A DNA stretch of 64,000 bases from Ceratothoa steindachneri (GCA_963969495.1 OZ018319.1:209272247-209336246), one strand, 5' to 3'. Shown: positions 33,680 through 45,327, counted from the first letter of the stretch. Numbers and translations: made by a program. The notes: generated by a model not told the origin, from the sequence alone.

Positions 33680-34527
33680 AATGGTTATATTTGACAGCAA
33701 ATGAGGCATCGTTTAGTTTCTTGATAATATTTTTAACTTCCATGAGTGACTATTCATTAAAAGGATAGTGATCATTGTAAATCATTATTTCTTATTGTCC
33801 CTAGGCACCTTTCGACCATACTGGTCATCTTTGGAGGCTACACTGATAATAAGATTTAAAATAATATAAGTGGAGAATGTACTATTTCTGAAAGAAGGGT
33901 GTTAATTTTTGCAAATTTTCCTGTTGTTTTTCAATCATATGTACGGTCAAAAAATTTCAAGAGGAACTCACGCCTGAAGCTCCACATTATCCATGAAGAA
34001 AAAAACTACTAGAAGTCTACATCTTTTTACCAACATTTATTTCCTATCGGTGACTGTAAGCATGGCAACTTTAGGTAGAAGTGCGTGACATCAAGTACTA
34101 TTTCTCAAAGAGATGTGTTAATTTTCCCGATAATTCTTGTTGGTTTTTCTACCATATTTGCTGTCATAAAATAGTTTCATTTTAAACTCAAAATTGTTCA
34201 TTTTAAACTAAAAAAAATTTCATTTTAATCTCAAAATTATTTTTCTATTTTAATATTAAACAATAGATTCAATGCTGCTCCTCTAAAACTTGTAAAATGT
34301 TCACATATATTTTGTATTTATTTAGCTGAATTTCTTTATATTATCAGTGTAGCTGAGAAGATGACCAGTATGGTCGAAAGATTTCTCGGGCCAATAAAAA
34401 ATAATGATTTACAATGATCGTTTATGATCCCATTTCTTTTAAGGGATAGTCACTTATGGGAGTTAAAAAAAATAAACAAGAAACTGAACAATGCCTCTTC
34501 TGCTGTCAAATATAACAATTACCATAT
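33680..34527. repeat. large inverted repeat, probably Penelope-like element termini
   Basis: Arms at 33680-33852 and 34339-34527 are inverted copies with small gaps: TTATATTTGACAGCA, GAGGCAT(C/T)GTT, AGTTTCTTG, AGTGACTAT, ATCATTGTAAATCATTATTT and GACCAGTATGGTCGAAAG are shared. Both arms carry the stem-loop GACC-AGTAT-GGTC followed by GAAA. This matches the hammerhead-like end motif of the Penelope-like element at 55.7-59.6 kb. The 490 bp between the arms is AT-rich with no readable protein. A partial inverted duplication is typical of Penelope-like insertions. Confidence 0.7.
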
Positions 34528-34666
34528 ACAAAATGGCCTCCTTATAATATATATATTTATATATCATGAATGCGAAAGAATGATGGAAATAAATGAATCA
34601 AACTGCAAGGAAAGAGAAGATAAACGGAATAATTTTCTACGGAAAAAAGGCAATTTCCTAATTGCG

Positions 34667-34772
34667 AAAAAATCCATGCAAAGGTGGAGATCGAACCAAG
34701 CACACCTTGATCAAAGCGGTTGCTCGCTTTCTCTGTGTGTTCGGGTCGATTTCCACCTCTGCAAGGATTTTT
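34667..34772. repeat. long imperfect hairpin, about 45 bp stem
   Basis: The left arm starts AAAATCCATGCAAAGGTGG and the right arm ends CCACCTCTGCAAGGATTTT. The arms pair with only isolated mismatches for about 40 bp. A small internal loop and a further AAAGCG/CGCTTT stem cap a 6-nt loop (34719-34724). The stem includes GGAGATCGAACC, which resembles an inverted tRNA B box. It could be a small MITE, a tRNA-derived fold-back, or an RNA hairpin. No expression evidence is available from sequence. Confidence 0.7.
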
Positions 34773-36010
34773 CCACCTATTTTTTAAATATTTAATGAAA
34801 TATTTATCAAACATTTTATACCATTGCAAGTCAAATACAGTACTAAAATCTCTTGATTGACAATTGATCTATGGTTCTGTGCTGCTTATTATGTTATATC
34901 TTTAGAATGATGCTAAAGCTCTTAACTATGAAATATTTGTTCTATTTTATCTTGCATTAAACAAAATAGCTTTTAGGGACGTTTGTCTCTAGGCTTGTAT
35001 CCTTTCCCGAAGTTGGAGGAGAAGTATTATTAGAGCAATTCTCGAGGAGATCCTATAAGCTCTATTTTATGATGATGAGCTAGAATGGAGAAATGGAAAT
35101 TAAAAAGCTTCTTATATGATTAAGATTATCCCTGCTCACAATGTGCCTGTTTTCCATCTGAATAATCATGAAAAGTGGTTTCCCCTTTTCCGAATCTTCC
35201 CTTCTCGGAGTGGCTTTCAAACGGTTTCATGTCTCCTCTAATAGTGGCTACTCTAAATGAATAGAAACAGTGGACGACGGATAAGAAATCGCCAACTCCC
35301 GAGGGAAGCCTAGGGATCGTTCGGATCCCTTGAGAGGGACACATGGGGCCGGTTTGATAAGATTGGACCATTTTTAGTGAGCCTGTGCTCAAGTACTCCT
35401 GGTGCTCTAATTGAATGTTCGTATGACGTCTCCTGTTCCTCTCCTCCTGGATGTTTTTATCTCGCGAAGTGCTGGAGAAAACACCGATGGCGCGAAACGG
35501 GAGTTCCCAATGCATAACTCTTCACATGATGGGTGTTGATCATATTAGTTGGAGTGAACTGGTCTCGCACAACGAAACAGAAACATTCTTGGAAGTGGAT
35601 CTTTGACAGGCGGGACCGGCCTCCAATTCTGATCACACTATGTCCGGCCTGGGAGCCTTTTTGGGACGAGGCGAAGAAAGAGAAAAAAATCCCACCCTTT
35701 TCTTGAACCTGAAAGGAATATATCCTATCTGTAGGGCTTACACAGTTTGTAAGCCTGTGTAAGCCTGCTTTTTTCCTACCTTAACCCTTATCCATATAAT
35801 TGAAACAAGGAACATCAACCATATATGGGAGACATTTTGTTACCAGCGCATTTATTCATATATGCGTATGGAGTGTCGCGAACCTATCGCCTGCTTTTTG
35901 ATCAACAGCGATCGGAAGGAGGGGCTAAGAATCCTTGCTTCTATAATTATTCTTCGAATTGGCCATGAGAGAAGAAGCCAGGAGAGGTAAAAGCCACACC
36001 GATGCCTTAG
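34773..36010. other. spacer with an unassigned minus-strand frame
   Basis: The only frame of note is 35126-35515 on the minus strand, 129 codons beginning MHWELPFRAIGVFSSTSRDKN. Its composition is less biased than nearby chance frames, but I recognise no domain. The DNA from about 35100 to 35700 is GC-richer than its flanks, so a decayed repeat or exon is possible. Confidence 0.3.
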
Positions 36011-36017
36011 TTTGGGG

Positions 36018-39000
36018 TGTTTAAATGTACATGGATGTGGAGAGAATGTGAAGAGAAGTGAAATTGGTTGTCTGTTTTAAAAGGGAAAACAGGATGTTGT
36101 AGCCCTGAGTGAAACCAAGTTGAAAGGAAAAGAGAGATAATGGTTTAGTGGGGTGAAGGGAGTAAAATCAGGAGAAAATGAGAGAGTGAAAGCGAAGCAT
36201 GGGGTGGCGGTACTGATAAATGAATAAGTGTGGGAGTGTGTAACAGAGTACAAGGAGATAAATTCAAGTGTTGTGGGTGCAAGTAAAGTTCATGCAAAAA
36301 GTGGGTGATAGTAAACGTGTATGGTCCACACGTGGGTGAACTTGAAAGTGTGAAAGAAGCGTTTTGGGAAGAGCTGAATGGATGTCTGCTAAGTTTTAAT
36401 TTAAATGAGAAAGTAGTTGTAATAGGTCACCTAAACACAAACGTAGGTGATCGAGTAGTGAGTAGGGTAGTTGGGAGATACGGAATGCCAAGAGTGTGTT
36501 GAAAGAGCGATGGTAGCTGGCAAAACATGGTTTGAAAAGAAAGAGCACAAGAAGTATATCTAGGAAAGAATGGTAGGCAGGTGGAATTGAGGGTGATTGA
36601 GGATCAAAGAAGCACGTTACACTATGTTCCGATAGCAAGAGAGAATGTGATGAGACTTTAGGATAGAAATGTAAAGAGGAGGATGGTGAGAGACTTATCT
36701 AACCATCACCTGGTTAAAGCAGAAGTAAAGGTAAAGAGGGAATGGTTTAGCAAACGAAGAGGCATGCCAAAGAAGGAGGTCGTAAGAGTGGACAAGCTTA
36801 AAGAAGAGTGGTGCAAGGAAGAATACAAAGAGTTGGTTAAAAGGGAGTGGAAAATGATAAGAAAGTCTCAGGTTTTGGGTCTGGAAGATGAATGGAAGTT
36901 TATGTGTGGGAGCATAGAAGAAGCTGCCAGGAAAACATGTGGAATTGGGATGCTTGTAGAAATAAAAGTTAGGAAGGGTAGAAAATGGTTAAATGATGAA
37001 GTGGAAGAGCTAGTGAAAGAGAAGCGTGAACTGTTCAACAGGTATAGACAGAACAGAAGCACAGAAAACAAGGAAAAGTATAGGAGGAAGCGACAGGAGG
37101 TGAAAAATTGATTGGTTGAACTGAACAGAGAAGTGAATGATAGGTGGGGTGAAAGAGTGTCTGGGTACTTTAGAGAAAATAAAAAGCAATTTTGGAGGTA
37201 AGGAAATTGTGAGAAGAAAGAGGGGATAGAAATTAAAGTGAAGGATGGAAGGGGTTAAGTATTCACTACAAATGAAAAAGTCAGGAAGAGGTGGGGATAA
37301 TATTTTGAAATTTTCTAAATGTGAACGATAGTAAAGAAGTGCAGCTGTTATGTCTCGGATGAGGTGGGATGACATCTGAGAGAATTAGAGGAATTGAAAG
37401 AATGAGCAAAAAGGAACTGGAAGAAGCAGTGAAAAGAAGAAAAAGTGGAAAGTCAGCGGATATGGATGGGATAACAAGTGAGATGCTAAAAGTGGGAGAG
37501 AATGTATAATAGAATGGTTGGTGAGGTTGTTTAATGAATGTTTGGACACGGGGGGGGGGTGCCAGAAGATTGGGGGAATGCATATATTGTTCCTATTTAC
37601 AAGGAAAATGGTGAAATAGCTGAGTGTGGTAGTTATAGGCGTATAAGTCTGTTAAGTGTACTTGTAAAGGTATATGGACGAGGCCTGAGTGAAAGAGTTA
37701 GGAGGTGCACGGAAAGTCTGAGTGGAGAGGAACAAAGGGGGTTAGGGGAAGGGGAGAGGGTGTGTGGATCATATTTTTACTTTGAAGAAAATATGTGAGA
37801 AGTACGTGGAAAAGAAGAGAAATGTATACATGAAATTTATGGATCTGGAGAAACCGTATGACAGAGTGGACCGAAATGGAATGAGGAATGTGTTGAGAAT
37901 GCTTTGGATTGAATACACACTAATAAGAGCAATCAAAAGCTTTTATGGTGACTGTAAATCATGTATGAGGATTGGGAGAAAGAAAGGTGACTGGTTCAGT
38001 TAAAAACTAGACTCAGATAAGGATGCGTGATGTCACCCTGGTTGTTCAATCTGTATATGGATGATGTTGTGAGAAAGGTGAAAGGAAGAGTTGGAGGTGG
38101 GGGTGCAGCATTAGAGTGTGAAAATTGAGAGATGTACGAGCTAGAACAATTGTTGTTTGCGGATGATTCCGTGCTGATGGCTGACCCCAAAGACAAACTA
38201 CAGGCACTGGTAGATGCATTTGGAATTGTGTGTGACAGAAGGAAGCTCAGTGTGAAAGAAGGCAAAAGCAAGTTAATGTGTTTCAATAAGAAAGGAATGA
38301 GTGGTCCATAATTTGGTCTAAATGGGAGGAGGCTGGAAGAAGTGCAGTGTATTTAAGTATCTGGGTGTGGATCTGGCAGCTGATGGAATGGGTAAAAATG
38401 AAATATTTTAGCGAATGGAAAAGGGAGTGCACGCATATGGTGCGATAAGGAGTATCACGAAAGGGATTCTATGAGGGAGTGGTTGTTCCCACTGTTCTTT
38501 ATGGATATAAACATGGACGTTGAGTGCGAAAGAGAGGAGGAAGGTTGAATTTATGGAAATTAAATGTCTGTAAAGTATTTGTGGTGTGAGGTTAATTGAC
38601 AGGATAAGAAATGAAAGTACGAGAGAGAGGTGTGGAAGTAAAGTGAGTTTGCTTAAAAGAGCTGATAGAGGTGTGATGAGATGGTATGGTCGCCTAGAGA
38701 GAATGGCGGATGAAAGGCTGGTAAAGAGAGTGTATACATCCCGAGTGGTAGGAATGAGGTAATGTGGGCGTCCGAGAAGGGGGTGGGTGGAATGTACGAG
38801 AGATGCCCCTGCAAGACGGGGCCTGGGCATCAAGGAGGCAGAAAGGAATGGTAGGGATAGGAATGAATGGAGACAAATGGTTAGGGGAGGACGAGCTGTC
38901 TATGGTGACACCTAAACGCTGGTAATGAAGTTTTCAGATGAAACCGGATAGCCGGAAAATGTAGTAGGTGGGTCACCTTGATTAAGCAGTGGATAATGTG

Positions 39001-39090
39001 TGCGAATGGTGGAGTGGAAGTGACTCTGGCCATACGCCACCCCGTCTGCGAGAGAGATTGAAAATTGAGCTGCACTTGTATAACCAAATA
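36018..39090 (+). pseudogene. decayed non-LTR retrotransposon with endonuclease and RT
   Basis: Readable in shifting frames. The AP-type endonuclease begins CLNVHGCGENVKRSEIG (36018) with SETKLKG (36110), HGVAVLINE (36200), VNVYGPHVGE (36308) and VVVIGHLNTNVGD (36412-36450), where GDFN is usual. A linker with KTCGIGM follows. The RT has YRRISLLSVLVKVYGR (37630-37680), MDLEKPYDRVDRNGM (motif A, 37840-37880), CVMSPWLFNLYMDDVV near 38030-38070 and FADD at 38156-38167 (catalytic pair kept). The C-terminus has RLIDRIRNE and GRP region residues. It contains many stops and frameshifts. The 3' end is near 39090. The RT-EN organisation fits several LINE clades; a decapod-type Jockey/RTE-like family is likely but not proven. 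Confidence 0.8.
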
Positions 39091-39982
39091 CTTCACTACA
39101 AATATATTTTTTAATTATTTGCCCACTTTCAAAATCACCTTAACCGTATGAGGCTACGTGAGCTTTTTATAGTGAGTTCCATAGTAGGCCTAATCCACTT
39201 GAAAGTTAGGTGAGCATGTTGTGTATATTCAAGACTACTATTTTCTGTTGGAAGGCCAAAAACCTTTCTGCCATTTATCTCATTTGGATCTTCAAACCTT
39301 TGAACAAATTTTACATCACCGAAGACTACTTGCTTCTGAAACCTCATATATTGTTATAGATCAAATTAAACCCCAAGGTTCTCTGCTTTTCCTTATCTTA
39401 TTGGAATGATGGGTTTGTTGGTTGAAAATCGCCTTTGTGTAGCTGGGTGGAGAAGCATATGGGCTAAATTTCTCAGGAACAATTTTTGTCGATTTTTGTA
39501 GCTATCGATTTTTTAATTCAGCAACATCAAGAGGTTATCGAACTGTCTTTCTCTTACAAATGAACTTTTCGATGTTTTCACCAAACTGATTAACCGCTTT
39601 CTAACTAAAATTGTAATCTAGAATCAAAGCTGGCTTATTGGCCATTTTAGGAATGCCCTCGTTTCCAGCACGAGATGAACAGCCTAGGATAACAATCTTA
39701 TTTTTTTAGAAATATAAGATGTTAGCAGTATTTTATTTTATGGTCATGTGCAAAAGTGGTGAATGTACTGGTCTGCTTTTATTCCTTAGACAGAGGACAG
39801 GGAATAATCTTTCCTTTGTATTCTGATTATTCTTATTAGGGTGTCTTTTCTAAACAAAGAAACCGCTAGGCTTTGGGAGTGTAAAAGTTAGCTGTAACTA
39901 TTTTACGTCTAGAATTTTCACATAGCTAGCATAGTTTTAGAATTCACTGCCACTCTAACATGTGTCCTCCGACTAGTTTTTT
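39091..39982. other. AT-rich spacer, nothing recognised
   Basis: No gene or repeat recognised. Confidence 0.35.
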
Positions 39983-40370
39983 CTTTAGCGTGTATCCTAC
40001 CATCCAGGTTTTTCTTTACTGTTTTCCGACAGGATATTGTTAGGTTTGGTTCTAATTAGATTTAGTTTTAGTTTACGCACTCGCCCAGAAAGTATATCCT
40101 AACCTAACCAATTTTTTTATATAAAATTTAAGCCTACGACCAAACATTTCAAAGTCAATGTCACAAAGTGAGTAAAGGTTTAAGCAGAATTAAAATGCAA
40201 ATTTTAATATTTTATAATTTTATGCTTTCAGTGAAGAAACAGCATTTTGGTTGAAAGATAATTTTTAAGCAGATTTAAAAATGTCAACATTTTTTTAGCA
40301 AAAATGTCAACATTTTTTATCAAAAATTATAAAAATGACATATATATCAAAGGTAGGACACACGCTAAAG
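39983..40370. mobile_element. short element with 19-bp terminal inverted repeats
   Basis: CTTTAGCGTGTATCCTACC at 39983-40001 is the inverse of GGTAGGACACACGCTAAAG at 40352-40370 apart from one base. The 388-bp interior is AT-rich, with a CCTAACCTAACC stretch and two copies of AAAATGTCAACATTTTT (near 40280-40320). It has no coding capacity. This fits a non-autonomous DNA transposon (MITE). Target-site duplication is unclear. Confidence 0.65.
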
Positions 40371-41284
40371 CGGCACCGTCACATTTTAATCTTCGATTGA
40401 ACTAAAATCACTATTACTCGGGCCTACCTCGCTGAAGAATTCGGCATCACCCGGTTGATGACGATCTGTATCTTCTTCATTTTAAGTAACATAATCTGTT
40501 GCTTTAGATGCAGAAGTTAATTTTACCTGTTAAACAAAGTCTGTTTCACCAGCTTTCAGCTGGGATAAAAACAAGCTATAAGTGCAACAGACATCACTCG
40601 CTTCATGGTTGTATGTTGACTAATAAAACATTCGGACCTGAAGGACACCAAGCAATTATTTGCCATTACATAATTTGTATTCTAAATTAGCATTTCATAT
40701 TATCCAATACTCATACGGATGCACATCAAAGCTTTTGTTTTCGATGTAACAGAATGTAAAAAATATATGCATGAGGTACCACATTGAAATAAAAAACAAA
40801 CTTGTTTCAATTCTATTTTCATTTTGTAGAAATACCCTAAGCAGCTACACTAACATCATTTGTCAACCATGAGATGGAGGTCGTGGTGTTGACTGAAATG
40901 GTGGAGGGAGGGTGAGGAAGAGGACAACAGGGAGAGAAATTTATGGAGGGTGTGATGAGAGTGGCAGGGGGATATATTAAGCCTGCAGAGTTGTTGCAGC
41001 TAACAACCATGGAGTCCGCTGGCGATCCATGGTTGCCGAAGTCCAGGTGGATGCGGCAGGTCGGTAGGTAGGTGTCGTGGTACACCACTCTATACCATAC
41101 ACTACTCTTATATTGTGTGGGGGTGACTTAATCACCTACTGCAACGCGAACAGTTTAAGGACTGTTCGCAGGGATGAACGATCGACTAGGAGGTCAAACT
41201 CGAGGCGTTGGGTTTCAAATCCTTAATAATCAGACAGAGTGCAAAAATGGTTGGCGAGATTTACTTAAATAGGCCGAGAGTATC
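40371..41284. other. spacer, nothing firmly recognised
   Basis: Purine-rich around 40870-40990 and GC-richer to 41280. The minus-strand frame 40837-41088 resembles nothing known. The stretch from about 41100 may belong to the LTR-like block that follows. Confidence 0.3.
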
Positions 41285-41350
41285 GTTCAAGGTTAGTTAA
41301 AGATGAAACAACAAAAATATAATTATATTTACACAGATCAAAATAAGAAT
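41285..41350 (-). repeat. block shared with 27193-27256
   Basis: GTTCAAGGTTAGTTAAAGAT, then ACAAAAATATAATTATATTT and ACACA, match the block at 27193-27256. Read on the minus strand it has an AATA-rich end as in an LTR R/U5 region. Element type is unproven. Confidence 0.35.
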
Positions 41351-41543
41351 AAAAATAGGTAAAAAGGAATTATAAAAATTAAATAGTCTCTTGATAATTA
41401 TGATAAGGATGGATTCTCAATAAAATTAATTAATTAGCGTGACTATGCTCAGATTAAAAGGGGGAACTTAATACTAATAATCGGGGAGAGTTTAAATCTT
41501 ACAGATCGGTGACTTCAAGGAAGGTCCTGCTTGGAAGGAGGCG

Positions 41544-41652
41544 AGTGGGGCACGATCCTGATGAGGCAAGTGGGGCACGATCCTGATGAAAAAAGGTAGG
41601 CACGATCCTGAGGCAAGTAAGGCACGTTCTGGATGGGAAAAGTGGGGCACGC
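41544..41652. repeat. short minisatellite, unit about 25-30 bp
   Basis: Four diverged copies of a unit like AGTGGGGCACGATCCTGATG follow one another at 41544, 41568, 41598 and 41640 (approximate starts). Confidence 0.75.
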
Positions 41653-42379
41653 TTAAACCAACCTTCCTAGAAATAGCAATGAAGATAGCCAATCTTCAAG
41701 GATGACGTTCGACGGGGAAATGTGTGTTTACTCGCAATTCCACTAGAAGAGTAAACTTCTTCTCCTCAAAGGTATTCGATGGAGATTTTCTTCTGATCGA
41801 TTAAAGAAGCGAGAGTGTCGCCCAACTTCAAAGGATTGCCGTTCACAGAAGCTACCAATTGACTGGGGTAGAATCACGGCGGAGAAAGTCTTGCTGTTTG
41901 ATCAACGCTCACGGGACTTCGACTCGAGACGATGAGGACGACTTCGAGGTACGTGTGAGACTCAACGATCTCAAGTCAAAACCGGGTATTTGTACGAGTG
42001 ATCCGGAAAAGAGAAAGTGGGATTCGGAGCAGGGGATGAGGAAGCTCCAGGCATCTTAATCCGTAAAGCGGACGGAAATTCAGCTTTTAGCAGCAAGGCT
42101 TGGAAAAACAAGCGGCTTGTTCTCTCCTCGTCGCCGGGGGGAGGGCTCTGGACAAATTTGCAGGATTGGGGAATAATTATTCAATACGCCCAGGAGATGA
42201 AACTGCGGTAACTGTTAGTCTCGTGCCTCAGTTCCAATTCAGACTTTGCAGGGTGTGGGAGCTATTCTATTTTGCTGTTATTGACCCAGGAATTCAACTA
42301 GTGTGTATTTTGCTTGCCTATGGATAATAGTAACCGTTTTTTTCTCTCAGTCTAATAGATAAAAAGAAAGTGAACAGAT
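41653..42379. other. GC-richer spacer, nothing recognised
   Basis: Short overlapping frames in several phases (41859-42327) show no recognised domain. It may belong to the same repeat as the preceding minisatellite. Confidence 0.3.
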
Positions 42380-42829
42380 ATGGGTAAAGTCAGTGACTTG
42401 GGTCTTCTGAAAATTGGACAGATCAAAGTTTTATTAAGTGATTGTGCACTAAAACAGAAAGATATTACCAAGAAATTGGGAGTCTCCTCACAAACAGTTA
42501 GCAATATAAAGAAAAAAATTGAAAACGGTCTTAATTTGGATTTAGCAAGGGCTGGGAAATGTGGTCGCAAGAGGAAAACGACACCAATAACAGACAGCAA
42601 AAGAAAGGCTATTAAGGACAAAAGCCAATCTTGTAGGAAGATTGCAAGCGAACTGTTAGAAGATGGCATTAGTCTTTCTCGAATAACAGTTAATAGGAGG
42701 TTACTGGATAGTAATTTACGAGTCTACTGTCCAAGAAAAAAGCCTAGACTTACCAAAACCATGATACAGGCGCGTAATGGCCCGGCATGTCAAGTCTGCA
42801 ATGGACAGATTAATTATCTTGCCTCATAA
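42380..42829 (+). pseudogene. Tc1-type transposase, intact N-terminal DNA-binding part only
   Basis: ATG 42380 opens 149 codons. Residues about 12-50 form a helix-turn-helix (LLSDCALKQKDITKKLGVSS then QTVSNIKKKI). GKCGRKRKTTPITD follows as the GRPR-like AT-hook. Residues 75-120 (CRKIASELLEDGISLSRITV then NRRLLDSN) form the second helix-turn-helix, then PRKKPRLT. This is the bipartite, paired-like domain that binds the inverted repeats of Tc1 elements. The frame is free of stops up to the point where the family's linker continues. The catalytic DDE domain is absent; unrelated AT-rich DNA follows. The open frame suggests a fairly young truncation. Confidence 0.82.
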
Positions 42830-43741
42830 TGCTTCACCTGAATTTATTCCTTCACTCCATTTAATTTCCATTTTCAAGGGATTCTTAAAACTTCTATTTA
42901 ACCTTGTTAGGTCAAGTTCTACTTCCATTATTTGTGACAATATAAAAAAATATTCCACGTCTATCTATTCGGCCATTGTGGCTACAGTGATTTTAGGTGG
43001 CATCTTTGTATTCTTTGATCTTTTTATTTCATGGGGAACTATCTCTTTTTTCTCATCCTTTTCCATTTATTAATTCTACGATATTAAACCTATTTGATCC
43101 TATTTAAGAAATTAATTCTTATGCTTTCCTAAGCAGTGGCAGTGTTATTTTGATACAATTCATTTCGATTTTTCATGACAAGTAATGAGGAACTCCGTTT
43201 ACAAGGTCCTTAATATGACTCAGATATCCTAACGAGAGCGAAAATTGGGAGAACTGGAGTTACAAATGGAGCAAGCCCATACCCTCCTCTAACTCCAGCT
43301 ATATTGCTGGATACGCTAATGTATACAAATTATGAAAAAAGGTCCTCTGCATGAAAATATCGTCAGTTAAACCTAAAAGAGAGACAAAGGCTGTATAGAG
43401 TGAAACACCGGTAGATTAGGAAAATTTTGTATGGTAAGCAGACAAGAATTGAAAAGGCCTAGTATGAAGTAGCGATTGATATGACTTACTTATCAGAAGA
43501 TCTTAAATATCTATCGCTTATATTTCTTTCCAAAGTTCCTTGTCTGACTTTGCCTGTTAGTCATAAGACTGGACTCATTTTTTGCTCTTTAAAGTAACGG
43601 AAAGAGAAAAAGAAGAATTTTTACTCTTAGATCAGAATTAGAGATAAAAGAGATGTAATTAAGAAAAGGAGGAGGTGGAAAATATAAAATCCTAGAAGTA
43701 AAATGGCCCTGCAAGAAAAGAGGAAGGAGAGAGACAGAGAG
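42830..43741. other. AT-rich spacer, nothing recognised
   Basis: No gene or repeat recognised. The remaining frame to 43073 is a chance extension. Confidence 0.35.
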
Positions 43742-44300
43742 AATGCGAGGTGGAGGAAAAAGGGAGAGAGAGAGAGAGGGAGAATGGAGGGGGGGGGGAG
43801 AATGTGAGTTGGAGGATAAAGAAAGAGAGACAGAATAGGAGAGCAAGGATAAAGATAGAGGGATAATTGGAGGGGGAGGATAAAGAGATAGAGAGAGAAT
43901 GGGAAGACGTAGGATAAAGAGAAAGAAAGAATAGGAGGGAGGAGGATAAAGAGAGAGAGAGAATGTGAGTTGGAGGATAAAGAAAGATACATAATAGGAG
44001 AGCAAAGATAAAGATAAAGGGATAATTGGAGGGGGGGGATAAAGAGATAGAGAGAGAATGGGAAGACGGAGGATAAAGAGAAAGAAAGAATAGGAGGGAG
44101 GAGGATAAAGAGAGAGAGAATGTGAGTTGGAGGATACAGAGAGAGAGACATAATAGGAGAGGAACGATAAAGATAGAGGGAGAATTGGAGGGGGAGGATA
44201 AAGCGATAGAGAGAGAATGGGAAGAGGGAGGATAAAGAGAGAGAAAGAATGGGAGAGAGGAGGATAAAGAGAGAGAGAGACAGACAGAGTATGTGTGTGC
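43742..44300. repeat. purine-rich higher-order tandem repeat
   Basis: Subunits of about 30 bp (GGAGGATAAAGAGAGAGAGA with ends such as GAATGGGAAG) are arranged in larger units of about 160 bp. The distinctive AATGTGAGTTGGAGGATA recurs at 43801, 43962 and 44119, with a partial relative at 43742. The plus strand is almost all A and G with a minority of T. Long minus-strand frames rich in Ser, Leu, Pro and Tyr in two phases reflect only this composition. Confidence 0.85.
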
Positions 44301-45000
44301 AAAAGAGAAAAAAAGGAGAGGGAGCTGTTATTGGGGCGCTACGATTGCGTTTGCTTCTGGCACTGTTTAAAAACTTAATGTAGTTTGGAAGTCCATTAAG
44401 GCAGTCCCAAACATTGTGGAGCATTTGCAGATTCTATCAGGCGGTAGGTCACATATAAATGGGCCGTGCATTAGGCTTTTAAGATATCGTCCGTTTTTGC
44501 CGACGCGCTAAGTGGCACCGGCTTAGGACCGAAACATTGGAAGGGAGTTCTTTCTAGGCTGAGGGGATGGGGAGGAGGGATCTTCCCCGGCGCCTTTTTC
44601 GCCTTAGCTCTTTCCTTCGTCCTGTAAATGGAATGGATTGTATGTTTTATGGTTTCTCACTCCTCCTTTTTTTTTCGAAGAAAGCCTCATGCGTGTGCGC
44701 TTCCTTTTATATAATTGTGCGAGTGTGTGAACTCATGTGCGACAGTGCGTCCGGGTCATGCAAACGAATGCATAGGCCATGAGTTGAAGAGATCAGAGAG
44801 GAGTTGAGTAGGATTTTCTTTACATTTTTTACAATGGGGTGATTTGATGCAATAGAATGAAAGAAATACAAGGCTATCCAAAACCTCACTTACAAGCACT
44901 TTCTTTCTCTTTCTCTTTATCTTTCTCTTTCTTTATCCGTCGAACCATTAGTAAGTCTTTATTTGCTTCAATATTAATGGGAATCGGAAGGAAAGCCAAA
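44301..45000. other. spacer, nothing recognised
   Basis: No gene recognised. A pyrimidine (CTTT)n-like stretch lies near 44900-44935. Confidence 0.35.
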
Positions 45001-45022
45001 CGGTAGTAGTAGTAGTAGTATC
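45001..45022. repeat. (GTA)n microsatellite
   Basis: Six consecutive GTA/TAG units. Confidence 0.9.
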
Positions 45023-45266
45023 GCCAACTTGCCTTTATCCGTGCAGATCTTGACTTGATAATGAAATAAACATAAGGGTCAGTGTGACAATCGCTGATGA
45101 GTACGAGAGCACCAGATGCCGGACCTCTTTTGGGATAGGTGCCCGGAAATATTGTTTTGACCCCAAGCAGCGTTTAGGTGGGACCTTCGTCGCCCCGAGG
45201 CAGGAGGGGTCGCTGCTCCGTGTCAAAGGTATGTGGATATAGATACCCATGGGAAGGATTTCTTGG

Positions 45267-45267
<1 letters not shown>

Positions 45268-45327
<60 letters not shown>
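45268..45327. repeat. (GA)n microsatellite
   Basis: About 29 GA units with one AAA interruption near 45279. Confidence 0.95.

Noticed and set aside
43589..44424. Long minus-strand open frames of 237 and 265 codons
   Set aside because: They are Ser/Leu/Pro/Tyr-rich translations of the purine-rich tandem repeat in two phases.
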